A stretch of DNA of 64,000 nucleotides from Dehalobacter alkaniphilus (lineage in GTDB: Bacteria; Bacillota; Desulfitobacteriia; Desulfitobacteriales; Syntrophobotulaceae): NCBI GenBank assembly GCA_040500365.1, contig CP148031.1:558001-622000 (forward strand). The letters are read 5' to 3'. The notes beneath the pieces were generated by a model. It ran no database searches. It was not told where the DNA came from and saw nothing but the letters and a program-made list of their open reading frames with translations. Numbering within the stretch: the stretch's first letter is position 1; every line of letters starts with the position of its first letter. Of the stretch, positions 9,085-19,700 are shown one piece after another. The position numbers were made by a program, and so were the translations under genes.

Positions 9085-9375
9085 ATGTATAGCTACATCG
9101 AACCATATTCAATAAAAGATATAATCATAAATTCTTCTTTAGCGGGAACGGAAGCAACGGTTGCAATAAAATCACGCAAATTCATGCTATCTAACACCGG
9201 AGCACAGCCGATGTATTTCAAGGAAAAATCAGTCGATAATGTGGCAGCAACAGCTTCGAATGCCATGTTGGTACCTGCTAATACTGTTTTCCCGCAGGTG
9301 CTCACCGCGCAGACATTATCGCTGATTTCTAACGTAACTGGAACATCTTACGCGATTATGATTCTTGATATGTAA
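9085..9375 (+). CDS. Small structural protein of the head-tail block
   Basis: 96 residues, from the ATG at 9085 behind CAGGAGGGA. It is mostly beta in character (ATVAIKSRKFMLSNTGAQPMYF, LISNVTGTSYAIMIL), and low in charge. The pattern resembles small virion decoration proteins, but no named family is recognised. It sits between the capsid and tailspike genes, 12 bases before the latter. Confidence 0.55.
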   Translation: MYSYIEPYSIKDIIINSSLAGTEATVAIKSRKFMLSNTGAQPMYFKEKSVDNVAATASNAMLVPANTVFPQVLTAQTLSLISNVTGTSYAIMILDM

Positions 9376-9387
9376 GGAGGATCTGAA

Positions 9388-11025
9388 ATGCCTACAACAT
9401 TCCCCACCTCAATAGATTCATTCACGAGAAAAACGGATTATATTTCAGATATCTTATCCGAAGACATAAACGATCTCCAAGATGCCACGATAGCAACGCA
9501 AACCGAATTATTAAGAGTGGCAGGAGAACTTGCAACAAATACATCAACAGCCACAAGCGCAGCAAACACAGCAAACGCAGCAAGTACAGCAGCAACAGCT
9601 GCCACGGCAGCCGTAGCAACACTTACTGAACAAGTTGAAGCACTTGACCCAGTAAAAAGTAACCAATACGGTATCAATCCGCTTTATCCGCCCGCGCCTA
9701 TGGTGGCAGCTGTCGGTGACGGCATTGCAGATGATACCGCCGCATTGCAAGCAATTCTAAATACTTATGGATGGCTGGATATCCCAAGAGGAAAATACTT
9801 TAAGATCACATCCAAATTAAGTATTGTCGATAAAAGAATAACCGGCCCTGGTTGTTTAAGCGGTGGGATTATTCAATATACCGATGCCGAATCCGTAATT
9901 GGTATTGGTGGGAAATGCTATATTGCCGATTGCTATATCGGCCACGCATCTTTGCCCTCATCCCCTTATGCTTATGGATTAGAAACCGTTGCGGCGGTTG
10001 AAGACGTTTCATTTATTGGCAGACTTCTTCTCGAAAATAACTCTGACGGGATCTATAACGAAGATTTTAATATCTTCAGCGCAACGATTCAGGATATCCG
10101 CTCGACGCGGTTCACCCATTCGGGCTTTTGGTTCGGTGGTAATGGAAATACCGGTTGCTCGATAGATAACCTTTATTGTGTGAACTGGGATGACTATGGT
10201 TCTGGAACAAAACTTAGCGCGTATTGCGGAATTTATTTTGCTGGATACACCGATGGAGTTGTCGGACAAATCAATATCGAACACGGGAATTACGAGCAAG
10301 GCTTAGTAATGCCCGATTGTGAAAACTTCGTTATTAAGAGCCTGCACCTTGAGGGTTATGTCGCTGACTCCGATTATGATTCCATGATTTATGTTGGTAG
10401 CGGTAATGTACAAATCAACTCAGCAACCGCGATATTCGATACCTTCGATGCTGCAAACATAACCGATTATTCCTTTATCAAACTCGGTTATGATGCAAAA
10501 ATTCGTATTGGCAGCGTAAAACATCGGGATAACACAAAAACCGGCAGCCCGACATTGCACCGTTTCTATGGGGATGGAACACAAGAAGCCGGGGCGAGCG
10601 TTTATGTAGATAATTATTCATCAGATGTCTTTACCGGCGGAGATTATTTCCCTGTAAACACACAAGCAAATCCAGTTTTGAAGAAATTGAATGACTTTGT
10701 ATACTTCAGCCAATACAAAGGAAATACCGCAGTAGCTTTAGCGACCTCCGGGACGATTGCTGTTACAATGACGGACTCTGAAGTGTTTACGATAACACCG
10801 GCAGGAGCATGCACTTTCAATGCTTCGGGTGGATACGCAGGGAAAAGATGTAGCTTTATCGTAACCACAAGCGGAACAACGTCCTATACCTTAACCTGGG
10901 GAACAAACTTTAAAACTACCGGAACTCTTGCAACTGGAACAACGACAGCGAAGGTATTCGTTGTTAATTTTGTCTGCAAAGACGGAACCACTTGGGTTGA
11001 AACCGGAAGAACTGCGGCAATGTAA
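9388..11025 (+). CDS. Tailspike / tail fibre with beta-helix domain
   Basis: 545 residues. Residues 1-40 (PTTFPTSIDSFTRKTDYISD then DINDLQDAT) look like the particle-binding module shared by Firmicutes tail fibres. Residues 45-90 form an Ala/Thr-rich coiled coil. From about residue 110, GDGIADDTAALQAIL starts a pectate-lyase-like parallel beta-helix, the fold of capsule- or wall-degrading tailspikes. The last 100 residues are a Thr/Gly-rich beta domain ending in KDGTTWVETGRTAAM, as in many trimeric fibre tips. It would determine host binding. Enzymatic activity cannot be read from sequence. Confidence 0.82.
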   Translation: MPTTFPTSIDSFTRKTDYISDILSEDINDLQDATIATQTELLRVAGELATNTSTATSAANTANAASTAATAATAAVATLTEQVEALDPVKSNQYGINPLYPPAPMVAAVGDGIADDTAALQAILNTYGWLDIPRGKYFKITSKLSIVDKRITGPGCLSGGIIQYTDAESVIGIGGKCYIADCYIGHASLPSSPYAYGLETVAAVEDVSFIGRLLLENNSDGIYNEDFNIFSATIQDIRSTRFTHSGFWFGGNGNTGCSIDNLYCVNWDDYGSGTKLSAYCGIYFAGYTDGVVGQINIEHGNYEQGLVMPDCENFVIKSLHLEGYVADSDYDSMIYVGSGNVQINSATAIFDTFDAANITDYSFIKLGYDAKIRIGSVKHRDNTKTGSPTLHRFYGDGTQEAGASVYVDNYSSDVFTGGDYFPVNTQANPVLKKLNDFVYFSQYKGNTAVALATSGTIAVTMTDSEVFTITPAGACTFNASGGYAGKRCSFIVTTSGTTSYTLTWGTNFKTTGTLATGTTTAKVFVVNFVCKDGTTWVETGRTAAM

Positions 11026-11040
11026 AGGGGAGGATATTAA

Positions 11041-11619
11041 ATGGCCAAGTATGGACTAACGAAATACGGAGCCGATTCCCCGGGATCAACTTTATCTACC
11101 GGAAGTATGAACGGGAGCAGTCTGTTGACTGCTCTTCGTGAATTAACAGGGGAAACAATAACCTGGGATACTGCTTTGCCTTGGTTTAATGATGCCATCA
11201 GCGAACTAACCGATAAACTTAAGATTGAAGCCAAGACAACGATAACAACAACATCAGGCACAAGTAATTACCCCATACCCTCGGACTGCCTTTCTATTGT
11301 TAAATGTGATAAAACATTTACAACATGGGCGAATGAAATAAGCTTTGATTCTGACCCGGGAACCGGAACGGTAGATCTCTATTATTACCGCAAGGTAAAC
11401 AAATTATCATTAGAAACAGACATTCCTACGGATATTCCCGAAAACTATCACTATGCTTTAGTGTTATTCGGCGCTATGCGGTTTAAGCAGTCGGACGAAG
11501 AAACGGAACAAGCCCAGGGATACGAAAGGCAGTTCAATAATAAAAAGTCGCTCATGATTGAGGAAATAAGAAACAAAGTAAGGCAAAAGACCGTTAAGGC
11601 GGTGTACTATGACAACTAA
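11041..11619 (+). CDS. Head-tail adaptor, P22 gp4-like
   Basis: 192 residues. The layout fits the tail accessory/adaptor family: a helical start ALRELTGETITWDTALPWF, then a beta segment SNYPIPSDCLSIVKC and a C-terminal helix with charged residues. Its gene overlaps the next tail gene by 11 bases, as adaptor and nozzle genes often do. It would dock on the portal and carry the nozzle proteins. The family match is from order and pattern, not from a search. Confidence 0.7.
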   Translation: MAKYGLTKYGADSPGSTLSTGSMNGSSLLTALRELTGETITWDTALPWFNDAISELTDKLKIEAKTTITTTSGTSNYPIPSDCLSIVKCDKTFTTWANEISFDSDPGTGTVDLYYYRKVNKLSLETDIPTDIPENYHYALVLFGAMRFKQSDEETEQAQGYERQFNNKKSLMIEEIRNKVRQKTVKAVYYDN

Positions 11620-13345
11620 ATCATTATACGAAGCCAAAGACCTTTCGGGGGGCCTTAACGTCGGAACAAGGCCACACTTGATCAAAGAGAATCAAGTCCA
11701 GGATTGTCAAAACGTTGATTTCCTTCCGGGAAAAGTCTCAACCTGCAAAGGGTATTCACTTTTTAATAACCGGGCCTCAGATCGAGCATATACCTTCATT
11801 AAACAGGACGGGTCAACCCAACTGGTAGAGCAGGTTGGAGATAAACTTTATATTGATGGAGTAGAAAAAAAGTCCGGGATATCCGGGTTTTTATCTTTTG
11901 AAACCTTCAAGGGGTTATTGTTCTGTATCAATGAAAATCACGCCTTTATTTGGGACGGAACATACGAGCAAGTGTGGGGAGTAGAAGCGCCTACGTCTGC
12001 ATGTACGGCGACTGTAAGTGCGACAGCAGGAACACCGGCTGAACAGCGGGCCTACTATGTAACCTTTGTCAATAATAAAGGTCAAGAGAGCAATTCATCC
12101 CCTATATCAACATCTGTAACTCCAGCCAGCAAACAAGTCAATTTGACCAATATCCTGACCGGCGGGACGAACATAGTAAAGCGGAAAATATATGCCTACG
12201 CTACTTTAAGCAAGGGCGGTTCTTCTGTAACAGACTCTTGGTATGTTGGAGAAATTTCAGACAACACGACAACAACCTTTACGGATAATATCTCGGCTGA
12301 AGTGCTTGTTGTCAGTGATGTTCTAGAAATAGACAACGATCCTCCGGGTAAAGCCAAATACATCCTTCAGCATAAAAACAGGATCTTTACAGCGGTTAAT
12401 TCAATGCTGTATTTTTCTAAATTAGATAGCCCAGAAGCCTTTCCTATTGATAATTATATTCTTTGCAACGACTCAGGCGATAAAATTACCGGTCTATGGC
12501 TCTTAAATGACTATATCGTAATAATCAAAGAACGTTCAGTCTTGATGCTTAAATGCGACGGAGAACCCACAGAATGGATACTCCGAACAGTCCATAACCA
12601 AAGAGGATGCCCATACCCGAACACAATTCAACTTTTGGATGACAAGATTGTTTTCTTGGGGCATGACGATTTATATGTTGTCTTCCCTTACACAGAGTAT
12701 TCGACCATCCTAAAAGAAAAAAATATAGATCCAATCGGGGAAAGAGTCAAGACGTTACTTTCTGTAAGCCCTGGGGACATTCCGGTAAGTGCCGATTATG
12801 ACGGCAGGTATTGGCTTAAAATCGGATCGTATATCATTATTTATGATTATCGGAGAGATAACTTCACCAAGTATGTATTCCCGAATGCCCCAAAATGGTT
12901 CCACGTTACCCCGGATTATAAACTGTACTTCAGCGTGGATGCCGGGACCATGTTATATGGAAATTCCACGACATTTAACGGGCAAATTATACAATCATAT
13001 TGCATTGGCCGCGACGTAGATATGGGCCGCAGAAGCCAAAAAAAGAAAATTAAGCGGATCTATACCTACTATAAAAAACAGGCCAAGGGAGACAAAATGT
13101 ATGTCCAATTCGGAACTGATGAAACCGGATATACCAATCCAATCATAATCGAATATACAGACGGCTATATGGAATGGGGTTCGGGAGAATGGGGAGAGCT
13201 ATGGGGCGGATCTGACTCACCCGGTAAACAATCGAATACTTTATCTGACCAAAACAATTATTTTAGGATCAAGTTCGGTTCAACGACTGATCCTTTTGAA
13301 TTTTACGGGTATGGCATAGTTTACAAACTTAAAAAGGTGAGGTGA
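11609..13345 (+). CDS. Tail nozzle / stabilisation protein, P22 gp10-like
   Basis: 578 residues, nearly all beta. The N-terminal segment KDLSGGLNVGTRPHLIKENQ, followed by QDCQNVDFLPGKVSTCKGY, is a known opening of phage nozzle/stabilisation proteins in short-tailed phages. A fibronectin-like insert (residues 130-180, TPAEQRAYYVTFVNNKGQESN) precedes the large propeller-like domain with repeated bulky aromatic strands. It starts inside the end of the adaptor gene (ATG at 11609), indicating translational coupling. Confidence 0.75.
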   Translation: MTTKSLYEAKDLSGGLNVGTRPHLIKENQVQDCQNVDFLPGKVSTCKGYSLFNNRASDRAYTFIKQDGSTQLVEQVGDKLYIDGVEKKSGISGFLSFETFKGLLFCINENHAFIWDGTYEQVWGVEAPTSACTATVSATAGTPAEQRAYYVTFVNNKGQESNSSPISTSVTPASKQVNLTNILTGGTNIVKRKIYAYATLSKGGSSVTDSWYVGEISDNTTTTFTDNISAEVLVVSDVLEIDNDPPGKAKYILQHKNRIFTAVNSMLYFSKLDSPEAFPIDNYILCNDSGDKITGLWLLNDYIVIIKERSVLMLKCDGEPTEWILRTVHNQRGCPYPNTIQLLDDKIVFLGHDDLYVVFPYTEYSTILKEKNIDPIGERVKTLLSVSPGDIPVSADYDGRYWLKIGSYIIIYDYRRDNFTKYVFPNAPKWFHVTPDYKLYFSVDAGTMLYGNSTTFNGQIIQSYCIGRDVDMGRRSQKKKIKRIYTYYKKQAKGDKMYVQFGTDETGYTNPIIIEYTDGYMEWGSGEWGELWGGSDSPGKQSNTLSDQNNYFRIKFGSTTDPFEFYGYGIVYKLKKVR

Positions 13346-13349
13346 TACC

Positions 13350-15347
13350 ATGATCTCAACTGTGACAAGACAAAACGACTTTGTCAATGGCACCCCGGCA
13401 GACGCCGAAGCAGTTGACCAAGACTTTGATGCCTTATATACAAAAGTAAATGAAATAATCTACGCTATCCTAAGTTCGGACGAAGGTCAGAGTTTGGTTG
13501 ATCAAATGAATGTTCCGGAAATAGAAGGCGTCGGGACAGGATCGCTCTTAGCCATATTAAGGGGATTTAAAACCCTGATGGATTCCATTGTCTTAGGAGG
13601 ACTGCCGGACAACAGTGTCACCTTAAGCAAACTCGTTACTGCTTTACAAAAGAATCTTGAGGTTATGAACAAATGTCTTGCAAACGAATTAGCCCATTTA
13701 GATCAAATTAGCCAAGAAACGCCGCAGTCTTTACCGCTCAGTAACAAAATATATGATCTTTTCGATGGCACGAATAATTATTCATCTGGAATCATTGACA
13801 CGACAAAAACCTGGACAACAGCTGATATTATTTCTGGCGCGACAAGTATCACCGTAGATGATACTACGGGCTTCACCGCGAAAAAAGAGTACACAATCCA
13901 GCAATCCGATAAAAAAGAGAGCTTTATTTTAACCAGTATCACTGATAATGTCCTTACGGTCCCGGCTCTTACAAACTCTTTCGGGAAGGGAGCGGTTGTA
14001 TACCGGTCAAATGCCTTATTGGATCAAGGTAAATTGCGTGCCGGTACGGTCCGAAGCAGCGTATTTCCGATTAAATTATCCGATCCTTCTTCTCTTCCTC
14101 CTGGAACCTGTAACGGCGTTGCTTTTTCGGCAGACGGTACTTACATGGCAATAGTGAGTTCTACAGCACCATATTTGGCAATTTACAAAAGATCCGGAGA
14201 TACGTTTATCAAATTATCGAATCCAACCATTATGCCTGGTGCAGCGTGCTATTGCGTAGCGTTTTCACCGGATGGCAAATATTTATCCGTCGGCCACGGA
14301 AACACCTATAGGCAGACTCATTATATGTGTTCCGGCGATGACTTCACGGCGGTAACTGTTCCGACAAGCTATCCGGCAAGCGGTTATGTTTACGATATGG
14401 AATATTCCCCCGACGGAACGTATTTGGCAATGGCCTGTTCGTATACACCGTTTGTTTATATCTACAAGATCACGGACGGAGTATTCAATAAGCTTGCTAA
14501 CCCAGCAACGTTACCACCCGGACAATGTAATAGTATCTCATGGTCACCCGACGGGGTATATTTGGCTTTAGCGTGTAATGTAACACCGTTCATGGCTATC
14601 TATAAGCGGTCGGAAGATACTTTTAACAAGTTGACCAACCCGGCTACAATCCCTACAGGTGCGGGCAAAGGTTGCGCATGGAGCAAAAACGGTACTTACC
14701 TGGTAATAGCACACACCACAACACCGTTTGTCTCGGCCTATAAACGGACAGGAGACATCTTTGCTAAATTGTCCAGCCCTACAGATTTACCGGCAGGGAA
14801 CGGAACCGGAGTTTCATTTTCAAAAGATGGAGCGCATATGGCTGTAAGCTGTGCGATTACGCCATTTGCATCGTTATACGAGGTAGATTATTTAACAGAT
14901 ACTTTCACTAAAATTGTTGATCCGGTTACTGCACCGGCAGGATCATGTAATGGGGTGGTATTCGGGTTTAATGATCTTTATTTGGTTTTTGTCCATGCGA
15001 CAAGCCCCTATCTGACTATCTATAAAACAGGAACCCAGGTTACAGCGGTCGATGCCCGGTATGACGTCACGCCGATAACAGCAACGGACGAAGTTGATCT
15101 GTGGCTTTATCACGAACGGGAAACTGATTTCTCGGTCGCTGCATACTTGTCTATTGTGGCTGCGGCTACTAATGAAAGCTTTTCAGAAATGACCAAAACA
15201 ACCACAAATATTGACGCTGATCTTGCGGAGGGAAGATATATCGGCACAGTCGCAACAGCGGACAGTAATGTCTCGCTTAAATTGACAATTTCCCGCTTGG
15301 CAACATCAACCAAGGTACTGACAAAATTACTCGGTAATGTGGTATAA
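13350..15347 (+). CDS. Tail protein with seven-bladed beta-propeller
   Basis: 665 residues. After an N-terminal virion-binding module (STVTRQNDFVNGTPADAEAV) come seven repeats of about 46 residues, roughly residues 235-560. Each has a core like CNGVAFSADGTYMAIV, a turn TPFxxIYKR and a closing strand FxKLxNPxTLPxG. The segment before repeat 1 (FPIKLSDPSSLPPG) supplies the strand that closes blade seven, so the ring is complete. The end (about 570-665) is a separate beta domain. It is likely a receptor-binding or fibre tip protein. Confidence 0.8.
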   Translation: MISTVTRQNDFVNGTPADAEAVDQDFDALYTKVNEIIYAILSSDEGQSLVDQMNVPEIEGVGTGSLLAILRGFKTLMDSIVLGGLPDNSVTLSKLVTALQKNLEVMNKCLANELAHLDQISQETPQSLPLSNKIYDLFDGTNNYSSGIIDTTKTWTTADIISGATSITVDDTTGFTAKKEYTIQQSDKKESFILTSITDNVLTVPALTNSFGKGAVVYRSNALLDQGKLRAGTVRSSVFPIKLSDPSSLPPGTCNGVAFSADGTYMAIVSSTAPYLAIYKRSGDTFIKLSNPTIMPGAACYCVAFSPDGKYLSVGHGNTYRQTHYMCSGDDFTAVTVPTSYPASGYVYDMEYSPDGTYLAMACSYTPFVYIYKITDGVFNKLANPATLPPGQCNSISWSPDGVYLALACNVTPFMAIYKRSEDTFNKLTNPATIPTGAGKGCAWSKNGTYLVIAHTTTPFVSAYKRTGDIFAKLSSPTDLPAGNGTGVSFSKDGAHMAVSCAITPFASLYEVDYLTDTFTKIVDPVTAPAGSCNGVVFGFNDLYLVFVHATSPYLTIYKTGTQVTAVDARYDVTPITATDEVDLWLYHERETDFSVAAYLSIVAAATNESFSEMTKTTTNIDADLAEGRYIGTVATADSNVSLKLTISRLATSTKVLTKLLGNVV

Positions 15348-15359
15348 GGAGGTGGAAGC

Positions 15360-16778
15360 ATGGCTACTATTGACAATGTAAAAAAGGCTCTTATAGCCTA
15401 CAGCTCCGCTAAAAACTCCGGGAGTGTTTCAAGCAAAGGTGCATCGCAAGATAACTCAGGATTCAGTTCTCTTACGAATTATACAGGCGGTGCGGGGGTT
15501 AATTCCATTCCAAATTACACGGGTGGGGCAAATCTGGAACTTCTTTCTGAAAATTTAAACCAGAATAACTACCAAAGTACGCCAAGTGTATATGCCACTC
15601 AGAAAGATTATGATTCAAATAAGAGTAAAGACCCAAGCCTGCAACTTTACGATCCAAACAAAACTACTTTTAAAGCGGGTGACTATTTTTTAGGTGGATC
15701 TGCTGCGGTTGGATCACCAACGGATGATTATCTGAAATCCCTCGGTATACAAAGAATCTATGGTAATGACGCGCAAGGAACAGGCACTGCCTACGATAAG
15801 TACCTTGCTACTAATCAGGCTAATATGCAATTGGCCCCTCAGATAGCAGCCCTAAAAGCCAAATTAAATAGTGGTAAGAGTGAATATGACTCAACCATAA
15901 GCCAGTTAAGAGACAGCCTGTCTGGAAATGTCGCTTCGCTCAATCAAGGGATAGATGCAGCCAAGGGACAAAACCTTGTGTCAATTGCTCAAGTCAGAAG
16001 GCTTATGGATAATAACCGAGATAGAACAAATGAAAATCTAAACTCCCAAGGTCTGTTAAATTCCGGGATAAGAAACTATGAACAAAGACAAATCAATTCT
16101 CAAGAATCAGGTTCTATTCAAGATAAACAAGCAGAACTAGCTAACACCATCCAACAGATTAAAGCCAAAATAGCTGAAGCGCAGGCAGCAGAAGCTAACC
16201 AGGAACAAAGCTTACTAAATGAGTACAATACAAATTCAGGTGATTTAAACAGCCAGATAGCTACGTACCAAGCTCAGATTCCTACACTGGCAAATCAGAT
16301 TTATACGGATAAACAGTCGGCGAATTCTGCTGCTGAATACCAGACGGCAAAAGATCAGCGGGAATTGGCTTTAAAAATTGCTGACTTGATGGGGTATTAT
16401 GATGGGCAGCCGACAAGAGCGACAATAAATGATCAGAATGACTATGCTTTGTCCCGGTATAAAGCATATAGCTCGGGAAATTCTGGACTAAGCTTATCTG
16501 AGCAAAAATATTATGACCAAAAAGCCGGGGACCAAAATATAGCCATGGCCATACAGGGATTAGAAAATATGGCTAATGGCACCATGGACGGTAATAGGTA
16601 TGGAAGATCGGATATCTTAAATTACATTGTTAATAACGCTTATGATCTTACCGCAAACGGTATTGACGTCAACGACCTGTATAATTGGGCCTCCAATAAA
16701 TATACCTGGGATAGAAATTCTTCAGGAAATTGGTACGATACATCAGCAAAGGACGATCTTTCGAGCTTATTAAAGTGA
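15360..16778 (+). CDS. Internal virion / ejection protein (Gln/Asn-rich)
   Basis: 472 residues with a low-complexity start (tandem NYTGGAGVNSIP / NYTGGANLEL) and a long helical region at 160-340 rich in Gln, Asn, Ser and Ala (GSIQDKQAELANTIQQIKAK). The C-terminus is aromatic (YNWASNKYTWDRNSSGNWY). This composition and its place between tail protein and the giant downstream protein fit DNA-ejection proteins of podoviruses. No family is recognised. AAGGAGGTGG precedes the ATG. Confidence 0.65.
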   Translation: MATIDNVKKALIAYSSAKNSGSVSSKGASQDNSGFSSLTNYTGGAGVNSIPNYTGGANLELLSENLNQNNYQSTPSVYATQKDYDSNKSKDPSLQLYDPNKTTFKAGDYFLGGSAAVGSPTDDYLKSLGIQRIYGNDAQGTGTAYDKYLATNQANMQLAPQIAALKAKLNSGKSEYDSTISQLRDSLSGNVASLNQGIDAAKGQNLVSIAQVRRLMDNNRDRTNENLNSQGLLNSGIRNYEQRQINSQESGSIQDKQAELANTIQQIKAKIAEAQAAEANQEQSLLNEYNTNSGDLNSQIATYQAQIPTLANQIYTDKQSANSAAEYQTAKDQRELALKIADLMGYYDGQPTRATINDQNDYALSRYKAYSSGNSGLSLSEQKYYDQKAGDQNIAMAIQGLENMANGTMDGNRYGRSDILNYIVNNAYDLTANGIDVNDLYNWASNKYTWDRNSSGNWYDTSAKDDLSSLLK

Positions 16779-16788
16779 GGTGTTTTGA

Positions 16789-19700
16789 ATGGCCAGATCA
16801 GTTGAAGAAATATTTAATATGAAACCAAACCAAGGCACCTCCGTAAGTTCTACGCAAAAACCGAAGACGTTACAAGAAATATTCAGCCCACAAAAGCAAA
16901 ATACACTTACCAACGGTAATAAAAATCTTCAAACACTCCAGCAGATTGATGCGAAGATCAATCCTATTAGCCAACAGAACATTAAAACAGAACGCCAAAA
17001 AGCTGAAGAGGCTATGAAAGCTAATAATACTTTGGCTAACAGGATGGCATATGCCAAGGCTGTAAATTCTGAAGTAGATCAATCTATGTCCAAATCCAAG
17101 GCGACAAATACACTGGCCGAAGGTTCAATAGCTAAGAGTATGCAGGATCAAACCCTTAAGGATTCCGTCAATGCCAAGACATCTTTCCAAAAGTTTTTAG
17201 CTAGGGAACGTGCATCCAGGAACGAAATACTAACCGGAACAACCATGCAGAAGCCCGATTCAAAACTTTCATTATTAGCCGATCTTTTAGGGACTGTCGA
17301 GGGTTTTGCCGCAGGAGGGAAAGGATCGCCAGCTTCAGCCGGTAGTATGTTGTATAAAGGTGCAGAGACAGCCGCAGAAAAAACCTTACCTTTAGCTGCT
17401 AATCTTATCGGGAAAGCATCACCAAAGGCGGCTAATCTTCTTTTGAATCCATTAGCTAAGACTGCAATTACACAGGGAGCAGCCGGGGCTGGATATGAAA
17501 CAGTAAATTCACTCGCGAACAATGAAAAGATGTCCGGGAAAGACATTGCATTGGCAGCGGGAACCAATGCGTTATTACCTGTTCTTGGCAAGGGAATAGG
17601 GAAAACCGTAGGAAACCTGTCAAAGAATAAACTTCCCGAAAACACCTTTATTCCTGACGTACAGAACGCGTACAAAAATGCCAGGGTTGAAGAGTTACCA
17701 AAACCAGACTTAAAACCGAAATCCTTCAAGCTGGGAAATCCTCTGAAAGTAGATGAACTTAGGCCAAAATACGCATCTGCGAATGTCAAAAATACTACAT
17801 TTACGCCGAAAGACTTGGCAAAGTATGCGGATGCTAAAATTGAAACGCCGGTGACGAACATTGAATTCAGAAAGAATGATTTACTCAGGAAAGAAACGCC
17901 CAGCATTTCTACTGGTGAATCTAATCTTACACCAAATATCATGGACTTGAAGATTGAAAGGCCAGAATCTGAAACTGTAACAATGTATGGAGAAGCAGCA
18001 AAAGCAAAGCAGCCCGGCAAGCCTATTCCTGAACCCGTCATAGCAGAGGGGTTTAAAGAACGTGGATTCGGGCGTAATGTTCGTACTGATGCGAATATGA
18101 AAGATGAAATTCGTGACAGCGTTACTAAAGATCCCTTAGTTTATGAACAGTTAGGAAACAAAAAAACATTAGAAAGCGCACAAAAAAGATTTAATGAAGG
18201 TTACGAAGTAGCATTAGAAAAATGGAATAACTCTCTGTCCTCAGACTCATTCCGCGCTGATGATATTCCCTTGGCTCGCATGTTGGCAAACGAAGCTGTA
18301 AATCGTGGAGAAATAGCCGGATCAAGGAAGATTATTGCCGATGTGTCGGAAAAACTTACTCAGGCCGGGCAATTTTCCCAGGCAGCTAGAATTTTAAGAA
18401 ATGCCGAGGACCCTGGAGCCTTTAGGGTATTTGTTGACCGTCAGCTTAATAAGCTGAATCAACAGGGTAAGCAACAGTACGGCGGCAAGTGGCCAGATAT
18501 CCAATTGACCGATGACGAAATCAAAATAATTAACAATTGGAATAAATCAGATTCGGCTGGACGCGAACAAATTATGGAAGATATTTATACTAGGATCCAA
18601 GATCAAATCCCGGTATCTAATCTTGAAAAATTTGACACATGGCGTAGGATTGCTATGTTGTTAAATCCTAAAACCCACATTAGAAACACCGTGGGAAACG
18701 CTATAATGTCTGTAACACGCAAGACTGCTGACACTATGGCGGCATCTTTGGAGCGTGTTGCAAGACTTCCAGAAGGGCAGAGGACTAAATCTATAGGATG
18801 GAGCAAAGACAAGAACCTTGTTAATACTGTTAATAAAGAGTGGGAATCCAATAAAACCGACTTGATGAAGTCCGGGCGCTGGGATCTTGAAAACCTAAAA
18901 TTTGGAATGTTAAATAGAGATAAAAGAATCTTCAACAATAATGCACTTGATTTTTTGGATAATCTAAGCAAAGACACCTTAAATTTTGAAGACGCTGTAT
19001 TTATGAAACGCGCTTATACGGACGCATTAGGCCAGTACATGAGCGCGAATAAGATGACCGCAGTAACAGACGCAGCTAAAAACTATGCACGGCGTAGAGC
19101 GTGGGAAGCCACATTCAGACAAGCTAACTGGTTATCCGATACAATCCAGGGATTAAAAAGAAAAGGCGGGATCATTGGTAAAGCGACTGATATAGCCATA
19201 CCTTTTAGCAAAACACCGGCTAATATCATGCAAAGAGCAGTAGAATACTCCCCGGCAGGCTTAATCAAAGCTTTGTACTCAAAAGCAAAAGGGAAATCAG
19301 CAAATGATGTTATTGAGGACTTAGCCAAGGGCATGGTGGGCACCGGAATAGCGTCACTTGGATTTTTACTTGCAAGTATGGGATGGGCTAGAGGCGAAAA
19401 AGAATCTAGTAAAAACGCTGAAGCTATACTAAGCCAACTTGGGGAACAAGCATATTCTATCAGCACGCCTCTCGGAAGTTATACCTACGATTGGGCACAG
19501 CCCATATCCGTACCTTTTGCAATGGGCGTTGCTGTGTATGAATCATTAGAAAAATCTGCACGCAAATCAGAAGGAGAAGAGGGGCTAGATGGTTTTACAA
19601 GAGCTTTAAACGCTGCGCAAAGTGCCGTCACTACAGGAGCAGAGACAATTTTCAATCTTACGATGATGCAAAATATTCAAGACCTCTTAGGGGGTGGGTA

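Noticed and set aside
10009..10299. Minus-strand frame within the tailspike
   Set aside because: Shadow of the beta-helix coding sequence without start signal.
17148..18041. 297-residue minus-strand frame
   Set aside because: Antisense shadow of the ejection protein; low-complexity Ser/Phe composition and no start signal.
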